From an uncultured Duncaniella sp. (lineage in GTDB: Bacteria > Bacteroidota > Bacteroidia > Bacteroidales > Muribaculaceae), in assembly GCA_910586665.1 (NCBI GenBank), contig CAJUIX010000023.1, positions 1 through 49,880 of the forward strand: DNA of 49,880 bases, in the 5' to 3' direction. Positions 8,807-17,431 of the stretch are shown piece by piece (position 1 is the stretch's first letter; every line of letters starts with the position of its first letter). The notes below the pieces were generated by a model. The model did not search any database and was not told the origin of the DNA. It saw only the letters and a list, made by a program, of their open reading frames with translations. A program made the position numbers and the translations under genes.

Positions 8807-10366
8807 TTATTTGATTACGACATCCTTGTTGGTGCCGGTGTACTCGACTTTGTCTGTAGCGGGGGTGATGAGCTGACAGTTGTCAAGCTTTGCGTCAATG
8901 ACATTGTTGATTGTCAGCGCGGGGCCTTCGGCAGCAGTGATGCTGACGTTGTCGAAGTCAATCTTGGTCGACTCGGAGAGCAGGCCACCCTTGTTGGCGG
9001 TGAATATCGAGTTGGTGAGCTTGATGTTCTCGATGTGCATCTCGGGGAGACCGTTGAACTTGACCGACATGCCGGAGTTGAAGGAGGTCACGCCGTTGAT
9101 GGTGATGTTGCGGAACTGCGGAGTTGTCTCGTCGACCGGCGGGATGGTCTTGGGGGCGTTCTTTACCCAGTAGTAGAGGTCGAAGAGGAGAGCCTCGTTG
9201 GATATGTTGATCATATTGATGTTGTCGATATAGATATTCTCGACAACGCCGCCACGGCCTCGGGTGCTCTTGAAGCGGAGGCCTACGTCTGTGCCGATAA
9301 ACTGGCAGTCGGTGACGGATACATTGTTGACACCGCCCGACATCTCGCTACCGACCACGAAACCTCCGTGGCCCTGGAATACGCGGCAGTCCTTGACGAT
9401 TACATTCTCTGTCGGGATTCCGCGCTTGCGGCCGTCCTCGTCCTTGCCCGACTTGATACAGATAGCATCGTCGCCGACATCGAGAGTCGAGCGGTAGATT
9501 ATGACGTTTTTACATGACTCGACGTCAAGACCGTCGCCGTTCTGTGCATATTCGGGATTTTTGATGTATACGTCGTCGACAATCAGATTCTCGCACATGA
9601 GCGGGTGGAGATTCCATGCGGGTGAATTCTGGAAGAGTACACCCTGGAGGAGGACATTTTTACATTTGACAAATTTGAGCATCACCGGGCGCAGGTAGCG
9701 CTTCACCTTTGCGGCCTGGTCCTCGGTAAGTTCCTTGTGGTTGCCGGGCGACTTCAGAAACTGCTCTCCGTCGAGGTAATCTTGCGAGGGATACCAAGTG
9801 TTGTCATTCTTGACGATGCCGCCGGAGGCCACGAGGCGCTTCCACTGGCCGGTGGTCATCTTGTCGCGTTTCACCTGGCGCCAGGCTCCGCCGTTTCCGT
9901 CAATCACACCCTCGCCGGTGATGGCTATGTTTTCAAGATTCTCGCCGTAGATAGGCGACATGGTGCGGTAGGACTCGAAGCCCTCGTAGACGGTGTAGAT
10001 GACAGGGTAGAGGTCGGGGTCGGGTGAGAAGAGGATGAGCGCTCCTCCGGCGAGGTGGAGATTGATGTTGGACTTGAACTGTATCGGGCCTGTGAGCCAT
10101 ATTCCCGAGGGGACGTTGAGCGTACCGCCACCTTTCGAGGCCAGGGCGTCGATGGCCTTGGCGAAGGCGTCGGTGTTGAGGGTCTTTCCGTCGGCCACGG
10201 CTCCGAAGTCGGTGAGCGATACGGCGCGGTCGGGGAAGGCCGGACGGTCAATTACGGGCATTTCAAAGGGGAGACCTTCATAAAGGTGGGCGTAGGTCGA
10301 GTTGCCGGCGCCAAATGCGGCGGCAGAGCTTAGACACAGCCCGATCATAGCTGAAATAAATCTCAT
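8807..10366 (-). CDS. secreted polygalacturonase-like GH28 glycoside hydrolase
   Basis: GH28 enzymes hydrolyse alpha-1,4-galacturonosyl or related rhamnosyl linkages in pectin by inversion. This 519-residue protein has a signal peptide (about 1-20) and a right-handed beta-helix. The GH28 motifs appear in order: N276-G-D278 (NGDGLD), the D299-D300 pair, G-H333-G and R364-F-K366. These supply the catalytic aspartates and the substrate-binding His/Arg/Lys. It is probably periplasmic. It stands alone on the minus strand, about 7 kb from the large PUL, and shares a divergent promoter region with the YhcH-like gene. The exact substrate is not readable. Confidence 0.92.
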   Translation of the reverse strand: MRFISAMIGLCLSSAAAFGAGNSTYAHLYEGLPFEMPVIDRPAFPDRAVSLTDFGAVADGKTLNTDAFAKAIDALASKGGGTLNVPSGIWLTGPIQFKSNINLHLAGGALILFSPDPDLYPVIYTVYEGFESYRTMSPIYGENLENIAITGEGVIDGNGGAWRQVKRDKMTTGQWKRLVASGGIVKNDNTWYPSQDYLDGEQFLKSPGNHKELTEDQAAKVKRYLRPVMLKFVKCKNVLLQGVLFQNSPAWNLHPLMCENLIVDDVYIKNPEYAQNGDGLDVESCKNVIIYRSTLDVGDDAICIKSGKDEDGRKRGIPTENVIVKDCRVFQGHGGFVVGSEMSGGVNNVSVTDCQFIGTDVGLRFKSTRGRGGVVENIYIDNINMINISNEALLFDLYYWVKNAPKTIPPVDETTPQFRNITINGVTSFNSGMSVKFNGLPEMHIENIKLTNSIFTANKGGLLSESTKIDFDNVSITAAEGPALTINNVIDAKLDNCQLITPATDKVEYTGTNKDVVIK

Positions 10367-10427
10367 GGTTGGGTTAGATTCTGTGTAGTTAATATTGATA
10401 AATTGGTCTATTTTTCATTCTTCCGTT

Positions 10428-10458
10428 CAAAGTTACTAATTTAATTCCGTATGGCCAA
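10428..10458 (-). promoter_or_regulatory. promoter of the GH28 gene
   Basis: On the minus strand, TTG (10458-10456), a 20-base spacer and TAACTTTG (10435-10428) match the Bacteroidetes -33/-7 promoter. It overlaps the region used by the divergent 10472-10501 promoter. Confidence 0.65.
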
Positions 10459-10471
10459 TTATTTGACGATT

Positions 10472-10501
10472 TGCTTTATTCGGCATGTTTGATTACTTTT
10501 G
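10472..10501 (+). promoter_or_regulatory. promoter of the YhcH-like gene
   Basis: TTTG (10472-10475), an 18-base spacer and TACTTTTG (10494-10501) form a near-consensus Bacteroidetes promoter, 36 bases before the start codon. Confidence 0.75.
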
Positions 10502-10537
10502 CAGTCGAAAGTTTCAACTCCATAAATCAACAAAACC

Positions 10538-11095
10538 ATGTCAACTGAAAATGTAATGACTCCCGCCGAGGCGCGTGAGTGGATGAACAGTCGCGAATGG
10601 GCAAACGGCTGGACCGTGAACCCAGATGAAACAATTGATGCTGTCGAATTTGCCACACAGTATCGTAAGAACAAGCCTCTTTGGGACAAACTCTTCAAAT
10701 TTCTCGCCGAACATGACCCTATGACCCTCGAGCCGGGCAAAATCGAGCTTGAGAAGGGGCGCGTGTGGATTAATGTTCCCGCTGAGTATACTCCCAAGTC
10801 AATCGAGGAGACGAGGACAGAGAACCACCGCAAGTATATCGACCTCCAGTATACTTTCGTGGGCGATGAGCTTTACGGCCTTGCCGACCCCGACAAGGTG
10901 ACTCCCACTATGGACTATGACCCCGTGAAGGACCGCACATTCTATACTCTCGATGCCCCTGCAAGCTATGTCCCCGCAGGTGCCGACAGGTTTTTCCTCT
11001 ATTTCCCCAAGGATCTCCACCAGCCTTCGGTGAAGGCTTCCGACAATCCCGGAGTCTCGCGCAAGCTCGTTGGCAAAATCGAGTATGCTGAATAA
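10538..11095 (+). CDS. YhcH/YjgK/YiaL family protein (cupin-like, DUF386)
   Basis: The family is a small cupin-like beta-sandwich. E. coli YhcH (NanQ) assists sialic acid use as an anomerase, and related proteins serve other sugars. In this 185-residue protein the family core is visible as ENHRKYIDLQYTFVGDE (about residues 91-107) and the metal/ligand-site stretch FFLYFPKDLHQPS (about 152-164). The N-terminus is about 30 residues longer than the shortest members. There is no signal peptide, so it should be cytosolic. It has its own strong promoter and a terminator. A sialic acid role is not supported by neighbours here, so only the family is assigned. Confidence 0.88.
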   Translation: MSTENVMTPAEAREWMNSREWANGWTVNPDETIDAVEFATQYRKNKPLWDKLFKFLAEHDPMTLEPGKIELEKGRVWINVPAEYTPKSIEETRTENHRKYIDLQYTFVGDELYGLADPDKVTPTMDYDPVKDRTFYTLDAPASYVPAGADRFFLYFPKDLHQPSVKASDNPGVSRKLVGKIEYAE

Positions 11096-11117
11096 TACTT
11101 TATAATATTGTATAGTA

Positions 11118-11154
11118 AAAATCCAGGCCTCCTTTGTGGAGCTGCCTGGATTTT
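11118..11154. terminator. bidirectional terminator between the YhcH-like and helicase genes
   Basis: AAAATCCAGGC (11118-11128) pairs with GCCTGGATTTT (11144-11154), with an inner CTCC/GGAG stem. Seven T residues follow on the plus strand, and an A run on the left acts as the U tract for the minus strand. Confidence 0.9.
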
Positions 11155-11178
11155 TTTAGTTTTAAATAGCCTCTTGGT

Positions 11179-12498
11179 TTATTCGGGTTTCTGATTGTTG
11201 TTCTTCGGGCGGTGGTGGCTGTGGTGTGGACGGCCTTTTCTGTTGTTGGATCCTTTGTCACGGCTGTTATTGTTGGCTCCCCGGGAGTTGCCTCCGCGGC
11301 GCTGGGCCCCGTTTCCTCCGCGACGGCCTCCGCCTGAGCGCTTCTTGGGGTTATAGGCGGGAGCCTCGCCGAGTTCGGCGGGCACCTCCTGCTTGCGGAC
11401 CTCGTAGCCGAGGAAGTTTTCGATGTAACCGAATTTGGGCTGCTCGCGCTGGCTGATGAGGGTTACTGCCATGCCGTCGGCGTTGGCTCGGGCCGTGCGC
11501 CCGATGCGGTGCACATAGTCCTCGGCCTCGTGGGGAACGTCGTAGTTGACCACCATAGCGATGTCGTCGATATCAATTCCGCGCGCGAGTATGTCGGTGG
11601 CCACGAGCACGTCGAGACGGCCGGCGCGGAAGTCGAGCATCACCTGGTCGCGCTCATTCTGTTCGAGGTCGGAGTGCATCTCGCCGGTCTTCACCTTGGC
11701 GCGGCGCAGTTCGCGGGCGAGTTCCTTGACTTTGAGCTTGGAGGAGGAGAAGACTATAACACGCTGCGAGTGGGCGGTCTTGAAAAGGTGGCGCAGGATG
11801 CCGGTCTTCTGTCCTTCGTGGCACACGAAGGCTGACTGGTCAATCTTTTCGGTTGGGCGCGACACCGCTATCTTCACCTCTGCCGGGTCTTTGAGGATAG
11901 CTTTGGCCATCTGCTGGATTTTCGGCGGCATGGTGGCCGAGAACATCAGCGTCTGGCGGTCGGTCGGGAGCTGCTTGACTATCTGCATGATGTCGTCGTA
12001 GAATCCCATGTCGAGCATACGGTCAGCCTCGTCGAGGATGAAGTATGACACTTTCGAGAGGTCGACATAGCCCATCTGCAAGTGGGCGAGGAGGCGTCCG
12101 GGGGTGGCAATGACCACGTCGGCACCCATCTTCAGTCCTCGTTGCTGCTGGGCGAAGGTGGCGCCGTCGGTGCCACCGTAAATGGCCACGCTGCTGACGG
12201 GGACGTAGTAGGCGAAGCCCTCCATCTGGCGGTCAATCTGCTGTGCGAGCTCGCGTGTGGGCGACATGACTATGCAGTTGACATAATCCTTAGCCTCGGG
12301 GAGGTCTGCAAGCCGGTCAATGACCGGGAGTAGGTAGGCGGCTGTCTTGCCGGTGCCGGTCTGTGCCACGGCTATGATGTCGCGCCCTTCAAGGATGAGG
12401 GGGATTGCCTGTTCCTGTATCGGCGTGCACTCCTCGAAGCGCATAGCGTCGAGGGCGTCAAGTATGTCATCGCTCAAATTGAGCTGGTCAAATCTCAT
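11179..12498 (-). CDS. DEAD-box ATP-dependent RNA helicase, RhlE-like
   Basis: DEAD-box helicases unwind short RNA duplexes in ribosome assembly and mRNA decay. The 439 residues carry the full motif set: Q motif (FEECTPIQEQA, about 21-31), motif I AQTGTGKT (45-52), motif Ia PTRELA (80-85), DEAD (156-159), SAT (187-189) and HRIGRTAR in domain 2. From about residue 378 there is a low-complexity tail rich in Arg, Gly, Asn and His, typical of RhlE-type proteins and likely to bind RNA or promote condensation. It has its own minus-strand promoter and is monocistronic. Confidence 0.95.
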   Translation of the reverse strand: MRFDQLNLSDDILDALDAMRFEECTPIQEQAIPLILEGRDIIAVAQTGTGKTAAYLLPVIDRLADLPEAKDYVNCIVMSPTRELAQQIDRQMEGFAYYVPVSSVAIYGGTDGATFAQQQRGLKMGADVVIATPGRLLAHLQMGYVDLSKVSYFILDEADRMLDMGFYDDIMQIVKQLPTDRQTLMFSATMPPKIQQMAKAILKDPAEVKIAVSRPTEKIDQSAFVCHEGQKTGILRHLFKTAHSQRVIVFSSSKLKVKELARELRRAKVKTGEMHSDLEQNERDQVMLDFRAGRLDVLVATDILARGIDIDDIAMVVNYDVPHEAEDYVHRIGRTARANADGMAVTLISQREQPKFGYIENFLGYEVRKQEVPAELGEAPAYNPKKRSGGGRRGGNGAQRRGGNSRGANNNSRDKGSNNRKGRPHHSHHRPKNNNQKPE

Positions 12499-12527
12499 AT
12501 ATAGGTCCTATTCTCAAAATTATACTG

Positions 12528-12559
12528 CAAAGGTACTTAAAAGTTTCCGATATGTCAAA
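12528..12559 (-). promoter_or_regulatory. promoter of the DEAD-box helicase gene
   Basis: On the minus strand, TTTG (12559-12556), a 20-base spacer and TACCTTTG (12535-12528) form a consensus promoter, 30 bases from the start codon. Confidence 0.75.
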
Positions 12560-12620
12560 CTTGTCGACTACCGGTGACGGCCAATGGACATCCTGAGGGG
12601 TGGGAGAGGGGTAAAAAAGT

Positions 12621-12661
12621 GTCGGAGAGACAGATTTTTAGTTAAATCCTGTCTCTCCGAC
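12621..12661 (-). terminator. terminator of the M48 peptidase gene
   Basis: GTCGGAGAGACAG (12621-12633) is perfectly complementary to CTGTCTCTCCGAC (12649-12661), a 13-bp stem. On the minus strand it is followed by a run of six T residues (from AAAAAA at 12613-12618), fitting termination of the leftward peptidase transcript. Confidence 0.9.
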
Positions 12662-12697
12662 TTATGATTTCTTTATTAGGCGGATTGCCGAGAGGCT

Positions 12698-13507
12698 TTA
12701 TTTTGCAGGCTCTGCTGCTGCGGGACGCTCGATTTTGTCCTTTTTGCAGCGCTCGCTCATGCGCTTGATGCGGGCCACGGTTTCGGGGTGGGATGAGAAC
12801 ATCTTGGAGATGTAGCTCGAGCTTGCGCCTGATTCCTGCTCCATCTTTTGAAATTTCTCAAAGGCCATTACCATGCCCCAGGGGTTCTTGCCATGTGATT
12901 TGAGGAATTCGTAGCCGTAGTCGTCGGCTTCGTTTTCCTGCTTCTGTGAATACTTGGCGTTAATCAGACCCTCGCTGAGTGCGCCGAGCTGTGACTCGGT
13001 GAGTGCTGCTGCCTTTCCGCCGGTAGAGGCGATGCCGTCCTTGAGGGCGTCGGTCAGGAGAGAGGTCTTGAAGGCGTTCTTAGAGTGGTGCTTTGCCACA
13101 TGGCCAACCTCATGGCCGATGATTCCGAGAAGCTCGTCGTCGCTCATGATATCCATGAGTGAGGAGAACACGCGCACGCTGCCGTCGGCACATGCAAAGG
13201 CGTTGACGTCGATTACATAGTAGACTTTGAAGTTCAGGGGAATACCGTTGACATCGTTAAGCCCCTCGGTAAGTTTTTTGAGGCGGATAGTGTAGGGGTC
13301 GTCGTCGGGAGTGACCTGGTTGTGTTCGTCCATCCAGTCAACTGATTCCTTGACGTATGCAGCCATTTGTTCGTCGGTGAGAGTTGCAGCCTGTACGGCT
13401 TTAGAGCCTGCGCTGATAGCTTTTTTAAGGTTGAATTGGGCAGAGGCGGGGATTGCGGCGGCAAAGGCCAGTGCGATTACCAATAGTTTAAAGATGTTTT
13501 TCTTCAT
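12698..13507 (-). CDS. secreted M48-family zinc metallopeptidase
   Basis: M48 peptidases are zinc gluzincins. BepA/LoiP-type secreted members act in the periplasm on outer-membrane protein quality control. The 269-residue protein has a signal peptide (about 1-23, ending PASAQ). The zinc motif H132-E-V-G-H136 lies in GIIGHEVGHVAKHH, with the third ligand E193 in ENEADDYGYEF. It lacks the TPR tail of BepA. It has a likely minus-strand -7 box and a strong terminator, so it is monocistronic. The natural substrate is not readable. Confidence 0.92.
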   Translation of the reverse strand: MKKNIFKLLVIALAFAAAIPASAQFNLKKAISAGSKAVQAATLTDEQMAAYVKESVDWMDEHNQVTPDDDPYTIRLKKLTEGLNDVNGIPLNFKVYYVIDVNAFACADGSVRVFSSLMDIMSDDELLGIIGHEVGHVAKHHSKNAFKTSLLTDALKDGIASTGGKAAALTESQLGALSEGLINAKYSQKQENEADDYGYEFLKSHGKNPWGMVMAFEKFQKMEQESGASSSYISKMFSSHPETVARIKRMSERCKKDKIERPAAAEPAK

Positions 13508-13554
13508 GGAAATACTGTGTGGTTATCTGAGATTGATTTATTTTAAAATTGGAG

Positions 13555-13562
13555 CAAAATTA
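13555..13562 (-). promoter_or_regulatory. -7 element for the M48 peptidase gene
   Basis: Read on the minus strand this is TAATTTTG, 48 bases before the start codon. No clear -33 TTTG is seen. Confidence 0.45.
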
Positions 13563-13584
13563 TATAAAATCTTCCAATAATTAG

Positions 13585-13592
13585 TAAATTTG
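13585..13592 (+). promoter_or_regulatory. -7 element for the esterase at 13615
   Basis: TAAATTTG fits TAnnTTTG, 22 bases before the ATG, implying a short leader. It sits back to back with the peptidase promoter. Confidence 0.4.
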
Positions 13593-13614
13593 TTGAAAAA
13601 TTTATAATACTACC

Positions 13615-14406
13615 ATGAATAGAAAATTTCTTGTCGCGCTGTGTCTCCTGTCGACACTGCTTTGCGGCTTTTCACCTTCTGCGGCACAAAGCAGGGTGCT
13701 TGAGTTTGACTCTCCGAAAATGAAAGTGTTTCTCCCGCCCAATGGTATCAGCAGGCATAAGGCGCTCGTCGCACTTCCCGGAGGGGGCTACTCGCATCTT
13801 GCCGTGTATCATGAGGGTTACGACTGGGCTCCATTCTTCAACAGCCTCGGCCTTGCGTATGCAGTAGTGCAATACGACATGCCCGCCGGAAAGCCTTCAG
13901 TCCCGATGTCGGATGTCGAGGCAGCCTTCAAAATAATGACTGACAGCGCGACGGTATGGGGATTTCACCCTGACAGCATTGGTATTATGGGTTCATCGGC
14001 CGGCGGACACCTCGCTTCGACTATGGCCACGCATACAGTTGGAGCATGTAAACCGGCCTTTCAGTTGCTTTTCTACCCGGTTATTACTATGGACCCTTCA
14101 TTCACACATCGAGGCTCTCATGACAACCTGCTTGGCAAGGATGCAGATGCAAAGTTCGAGCGTGAGTTTTCATCAGAGCTTAATGTCGGGCCCTCAACCC
14201 CGCCGGCACTCCTGCTTCTGAGCAGCGATGACAGGTCGGTGAGGCCGACCAATAGCCTGAGATATTACGAGGCGCTTCAGGCAGCCGGAGTCCCGGCTTC
14301 GATTATGATATATCCCACCGGCGGTCACGGCTGGGGCTATAGGGAGAGATTCAAGTATCATGACAATGTCCTGTCGGAAATCACGACATGGATTAAAAAT
14401 CTATAG
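13615..14406 (+). CDS. secreted alpha/beta-hydrolase, carbohydrate esterase-like
   Basis: This 263-residue protein has a signal peptide (about 1-25, ending PSAAQ) and an alpha/beta-hydrolase fold. An oxyanion-loop PGGGYS motif lies near 55-60. The nucleophile elbow is G126-S-S128-A-G130 followed by GH. A late aspartate (SSDDRSV) and a histidine in GGHGWGY complete the triad. Such proteins are often annotated as acetyl-xylan or xylanase-associated esterases and may remove acetyl groups from plant glycans; that activity is inference. It is clearly paralogous to the esterase at 19481-20323, which lies inside the PUL. It stands alone here, upstream of tRNA-Gln. Confidence 0.85.
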   Translation: MNRKFLVALCLLSTLLCGFSPSAAQSRVLEFDSPKMKVFLPPNGISRHKALVALPGGGYSHLAVYHEGYDWAPFFNSLGLAYAVVQYDMPAGKPSVPMSDVEAAFKIMTDSATVWGFHPDSIGIMGSSAGGHLASTMATHTVGACKPAFQLLFYPVITMDPSFTHRGSHDNLLGKDADAKFEREFSSELNVGPSTPPALLLLSSDDRSVRPTNSLRYYEALQAAGVPASIMIYPTGGHGWGYRERFKYHDNVLSEITTWIKNL

Positions 14407-14423
14407 TTAAAATCACATCAAGA

Positions 14424-14455
14424 TTTGGATAATTATTAAAAACTTCCTACCTTTG
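14424..14455 (+). promoter_or_regulatory. promoter of tRNA-Gln
   Basis: TTTG (14424-14427), a 20-base spacer and TACCTTTG (14448-14455) form a consensus promoter, 45 bases before the tRNA. Confidence 0.75.
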
Positions 14456-14500
14456 CATCGCTTTAGAGCGGACATACGGTCAGCTTTGGGCAATAAGGAT

Positions 14501-14571
14501 TGTCTTATGGTGTAATGGTAGCACTGCAGTTTTTGGTTCTGCCTGTCTAGGTTCGAATCCTGGTAAGACAA
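14501..14571 (+). tRNA. tRNA-Gln (anticodon UUG)
   Basis: The cloverleaf folds fully. The acceptor TGTCTTA pairs with TAAGACA (14564-14570). The D stem is GTG/CAC. The anticodon stem is GCAG/CTGC, with a seven-base loop holding TTG at 14533-14535. The T arm is CTAGG-TTCGAAT-CCTGG. The anticodon reads CAA, glutamine. The CCA end is not encoded. The gene has its own promoter and terminator. Confidence 0.95.
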
Positions 14572-14581
14572 CTACAATCAA

Positions 14582-14615
14582 CTTCCCCGGTTAGGTCTAA
14601 ACCTGACCGGGGGAG
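14582..14615 (+). terminator. terminator of tRNA-Gln
   Basis: A 15-bp stem with two G-T pairs forms between CTTCCCCGGTTAGGT (14582-14596) and ACCTGACCGGGGGAG (14601-14615), with a four-base loop and TTT after it. Confidence 0.88.
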
Positions 14616-14643
14616 TTTCTGTCTATAAAGTATGTATACAATA

Positions 14644-15678
14644 TTATTTGCTAATATTTCGATTGAAATTATTAATTTCATCAGTGATGAGTTGTTTCAG
14701 TTCTTTTTGGGGTATGATTAGTTGGTATTCAGCTACACCGATTGGTTTCGTAAAGCCGTCAAGGGCGAGTTCGACCTCTACGTTGTCTTTTTCGGCGCAA
14801 AGGATTATTCCGATTGACGGATTCTCGTCAGCGCCTTTTTCAAGTCGGTCAAGCAACGATAAATAGAGGTTCATCTTTCCGACATATTCGGCTTGAAACG
14901 CTCCGATTTTCAGGTCAAATGCTACTAATGAACGTAATCCTCGATGGAAGAATAGCAGGTCAACTTTGTATTCTTTACCTCTGTACGACAAGATATGCTG
15001 ATTGCCTATATATGTGAAGCCTTGGCCCAATTCGAGAAGAAACTGTTTAATTTTTTCGACTAATCGCCGTTCCAATTCGAGTTCAAGCAAGGGTTCTGTC
15101 ACACCAAGAAACCCCATGCAATAGGTGTCCTTGAACACTTCATTAGCATAAGCTGCATTTTCATTAGACAGCGTAAGCGTGAAATTGTTGCTTGTGTTCG
15201 TTTCCGGGATGTGCTTGTGCATTTCCATCTTTATGGCATTGATGAGCAAATCTCTGCTCCAAGCTTTCTCTAAAGTTTTGTTTGCATAATACCAAATCAT
15301 GCTGTCGTTTTCTCCAAACTTCGTAATCAGAAGGTTAAGATGCCCCCACGGCAAAACTACAACGGCCTGTTGTAGTTTTGGGTCAGAATTATGGAATCGT
15401 ACATAAAAGCGCTTCATATTCCATAGATTACTAACCGACATGCCCAATTTGGGATAAGCAGCCTTGAGGTCTGCCGACAAACGCTTTACGACTGAGTCAC
15501 CATGTTTGCTTTCTAACTTTCTTTCATAAAGAATCTTACCCACATTCCAGTGCATCTCATTAGAGGTACTGACAATGGCACGAGCCGCTTTGCCTCTCGC
15601 CGCCTCGATAACTGCAACAGCTTGTTGCAGTATTTCGTTATATTCAGATTCGTTGTGAAGTGTGATTACATTTTCCAT
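14644..15678 (-). CDS. YhcG-like PD-(D/E)XK nuclease (DUF1016)
   Basis: The family combines an N-terminal DUF1016 helical/winged-helix domain with a C-terminal PD-(D/E)XK nuclease domain. Members are found near restriction and mobile DNA, but their role is not settled. In these 344 residues the N-domain covers about 10-150 (MHWNVGKILYERKL, LSVSNLWNMKRFY-type core). The nuclease core lies at about 225-260: YKVDLLFFHRGLRSLVAFDLK supplies the D and the D-x-K pair. The C-terminal part resembles HTH-associated family ends. It is isolated, just downstream of tRNA-Gln and more AT-rich than its neighbours, which suggests transfer. No restriction-modification partner is nearby. Confidence 0.9.
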   Translation of the reverse strand: MENVITLHNESEYNEILQQAVAVIEAARGKAARAIVSTSNEMHWNVGKILYERKLESKHGDSVVKRLSADLKAAYPKLGMSVSNLWNMKRFYVRFHNSDPKLQQAVVVLPWGHLNLLITKFGENDSMIWYYANKTLEKAWSRDLLINAIKMEMHKHIPETNTSNNFTLTLSNENAAYANEVFKDTYCMGFLGVTEPLLELELERRLVEKIKQFLLELGQGFTYIGNQHILSYRGKEYKVDLLFFHRGLRSLVAFDLKIGAFQAEYVGKMNLYLSLLDRLEKGADENPSIGIILCAEKDNVEVELALDGFTKPIGVAEYQLIIPQKELKQLITDEINNFNRNISK

Positions 15679-15731
15679 GATAAATATAAGGATTAGCTGT
15701 AAGTATATTGCCGATTGTCAGTTTTTTTGAG

Positions 15732-17204
15732 CTATAAATCAGGATTAGCCGGGGCGTTGGGGTTTATGAGACTGCGTGTCACTCCTACAGCGGTTATTCC
15801 TAAGGCTTGTAATAAAGAGATGCCTTTGTCTTTTGTGAATTTGAAGGACGGAATTTTGTAATTGGGATTACTGAATACTGCCTGGCGCTGAGGATAGGTG
15901 GTGAGTATGAAATCCACAAGATTAAAGCGGATCTTGTCAAACATCATCAATATTTTCAGTCCAATGTTGCAATTAAAGTCCATAGCTGTCTGCATTTCTT
16001 GTGTGTAGACCACGATGCCGGGGACATCAATCGTATAGCCGCCCATGCTTACAGGTATTTCGGGCAGACGGTAGCATAGTGATTCGGCCACACCGCCAAG
16101 GCCTCCACGGCGGATTGTGTCCGGCTGTGCCTCGCAGACAATATATTCCTTATTGGCATTGAAAAATGCCACACCCAGTGAACCGTAGGAGGAATCACCC
16201 GTATCTATATTCATAACCAACGGATTACCCAAAACGCTCCCTTTCACATTAAGTCCCATTCCGTCGCCAAAACACATATTGGGGCTTACGTCGTCTCGCA
16301 CAGAAGCTTCGGATGGAACGGTGATTTCGCGTGTTATAAAATCTATTGTCAAATCCTTAAGCCGGAGCATTAGCTCGCTACCGACCACGAGATTGAAACT
16401 GCCGATAAAGCGGTCGGCCTTGGCATTGCCGGTTTCAAAGTTTACGATTACAAACGGCACATCTCTAACGGTTATATTGCCGATTTTTAGCTCTCGGGCG
16501 ATAGCGACCTGCCCATTGCGCCTGCCGACTCCGGCCACTGTGATATAGCCGTCGATGGGGATAAGATTATAGGCTGTTGCAAGAGAATCACATATCATAT
16601 TGACTCCCGCCCCGGTGTCAAATGTTATGTCAGCATCATGGCCATTGACACTGCTTTTTTCAAGATGCATCAGCACTGAACCGTGTTTTTCTTCCCCGAC
16701 AGGGACAATTTTAAATGGTATGCGCCCGATTTCTTCCGAGAAAGCAATATTGTATGGCTTATACTCTGACAGCGCTCTATATCGTGAAATGCCTTGTTCT
16801 AAGCTTATCGTCCATGTCGAATCAAGATATTGCCGGGTAGATGTGAGCACGTTATTTATAAATTCTGATACCTCCTTGTTATATCCGATGCGACTCATGT
16901 CAGTTGCATACATAATTGTCGAGCTAAGCAAGTTTTCAAGACCGAGGGAGGAAGAGTGTGTATTAAACAGCTCTTCAAATGCCGGAATTGATATTTCGGG
17001 GCGATTGAAACGATTCCCGATAAGGCAGCGCGAAAAGACTTCAAGGAAGGGCATGACTGAATCTTTTGGAGTTGCGAGATGCAATGAATCCAGTATAAAC
17101 CAGTCATTACGATTCATCGCGTCGGCAAATTTTTCGTCATGCGTCTGAGCCGGTATGCTTATCGCACTCCCGATGAGCATCAGCAAAAGTATCAATCGTC
17201 GCAT
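15732..17204 (-). CDS. secreted retropepsin-like aspartyl protease with two DTG motifs
   Basis: The 490-residue protein has a signal peptide (about 1-19, ending SIPAQ). It carries two retropepsin-like domains in one chain. The first holds FDTGAGVNMIC with the aspartate near residue 197. The second holds NIDTGDSSYGS with the aspartate near residue 334. A pair of DTG motifs in one chain resembles a fused dimer and could form a complete active site. Gut Bacteroidetes often encode such secreted or periplasmic proteases; substrates are unknown. The N-terminal 150 residues are helical and show no recognised domain. It is monocistronic with its own promoter. Confidence 0.82.
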   Translation of the reverse strand: MRRLILLLMLIGSAISIPAQTHDEKFADAMNRNDWFILDSLHLATPKDSVMPFLEVFSRCLIGNRFNRPEISIPAFEELFNTHSSSLGLENLLSSTIMYATDMSRIGYNKEVSEFINNVLTSTRQYLDSTWTISLEQGISRYRALSEYKPYNIAFSEEIGRIPFKIVPVGEEKHGSVLMHLEKSSVNGHDADITFDTGAGVNMICDSLATAYNLIPIDGYITVAGVGRRNGQVAIARELKIGNITVRDVPFVIVNFETGNAKADRFIGSFNLVVGSELMLRLKDLTIDFITREITVPSEASVRDDVSPNMCFGDGMGLNVKGSVLGNPLVMNIDTGDSSYGSLGVAFFNANKEYIVCEAQPDTIRRGGLGGVAESLCYRLPEIPVSMGGYTIDVPGIVVYTQEMQTAMDFNCNIGLKILMMFDKIRFNLVDFILTTYPQRQAVFSNPNYKIPSFKFTKDKGISLLQALGITAVGVTRSLINPNAPANPDL

Positions 17205-17240
17205 ATGTTATATAGTTTCTGTTTTTATTATGTTCATGTG

Positions 17241-17271
17241 CAAAAATACTCCAAGATGTTGACTCCCACAA
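17241..17271 (-). promoter_or_regulatory. promoter of the aspartyl protease gene
   Basis: On the minus strand, TTG (17271-17269), a 20-base spacer and TATTTTTG (17248-17241) match the Bacteroidetes promoter, 36 bases before the start. Confidence 0.65.
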
Positions 17272-17431
17272 GCGTATTGTTTTCAAAAAACGGGATTAGG
17301 TGGTAAATCGTTATCTGAGATATGTGTATCCTTGGTGGGATAACAATTCTTTATCCTTTAGATAATAAATTTATACTATGGGTGGTGGGAAATTTACGAT
17401 AGTTTTATCTATGGAAATTGGCGAATATCAT

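Noticed and set aside
8807..10366. GH28 polygalacturonase as part of the PUL
   Set aside because: It is 7 kb from the PUL, on the other strand, with its own consensus promoter and terminator and no copy of the PUL element.
17340..17357. ATAACAATTCTTTATCC as a third copy of the PUL operator
   Set aside because: Only a loose resemblance to ATGTTAACAAANNTACACC, without the GTTAAC core, and 92 rather than 101 bases from the -7 box at the comparable point.
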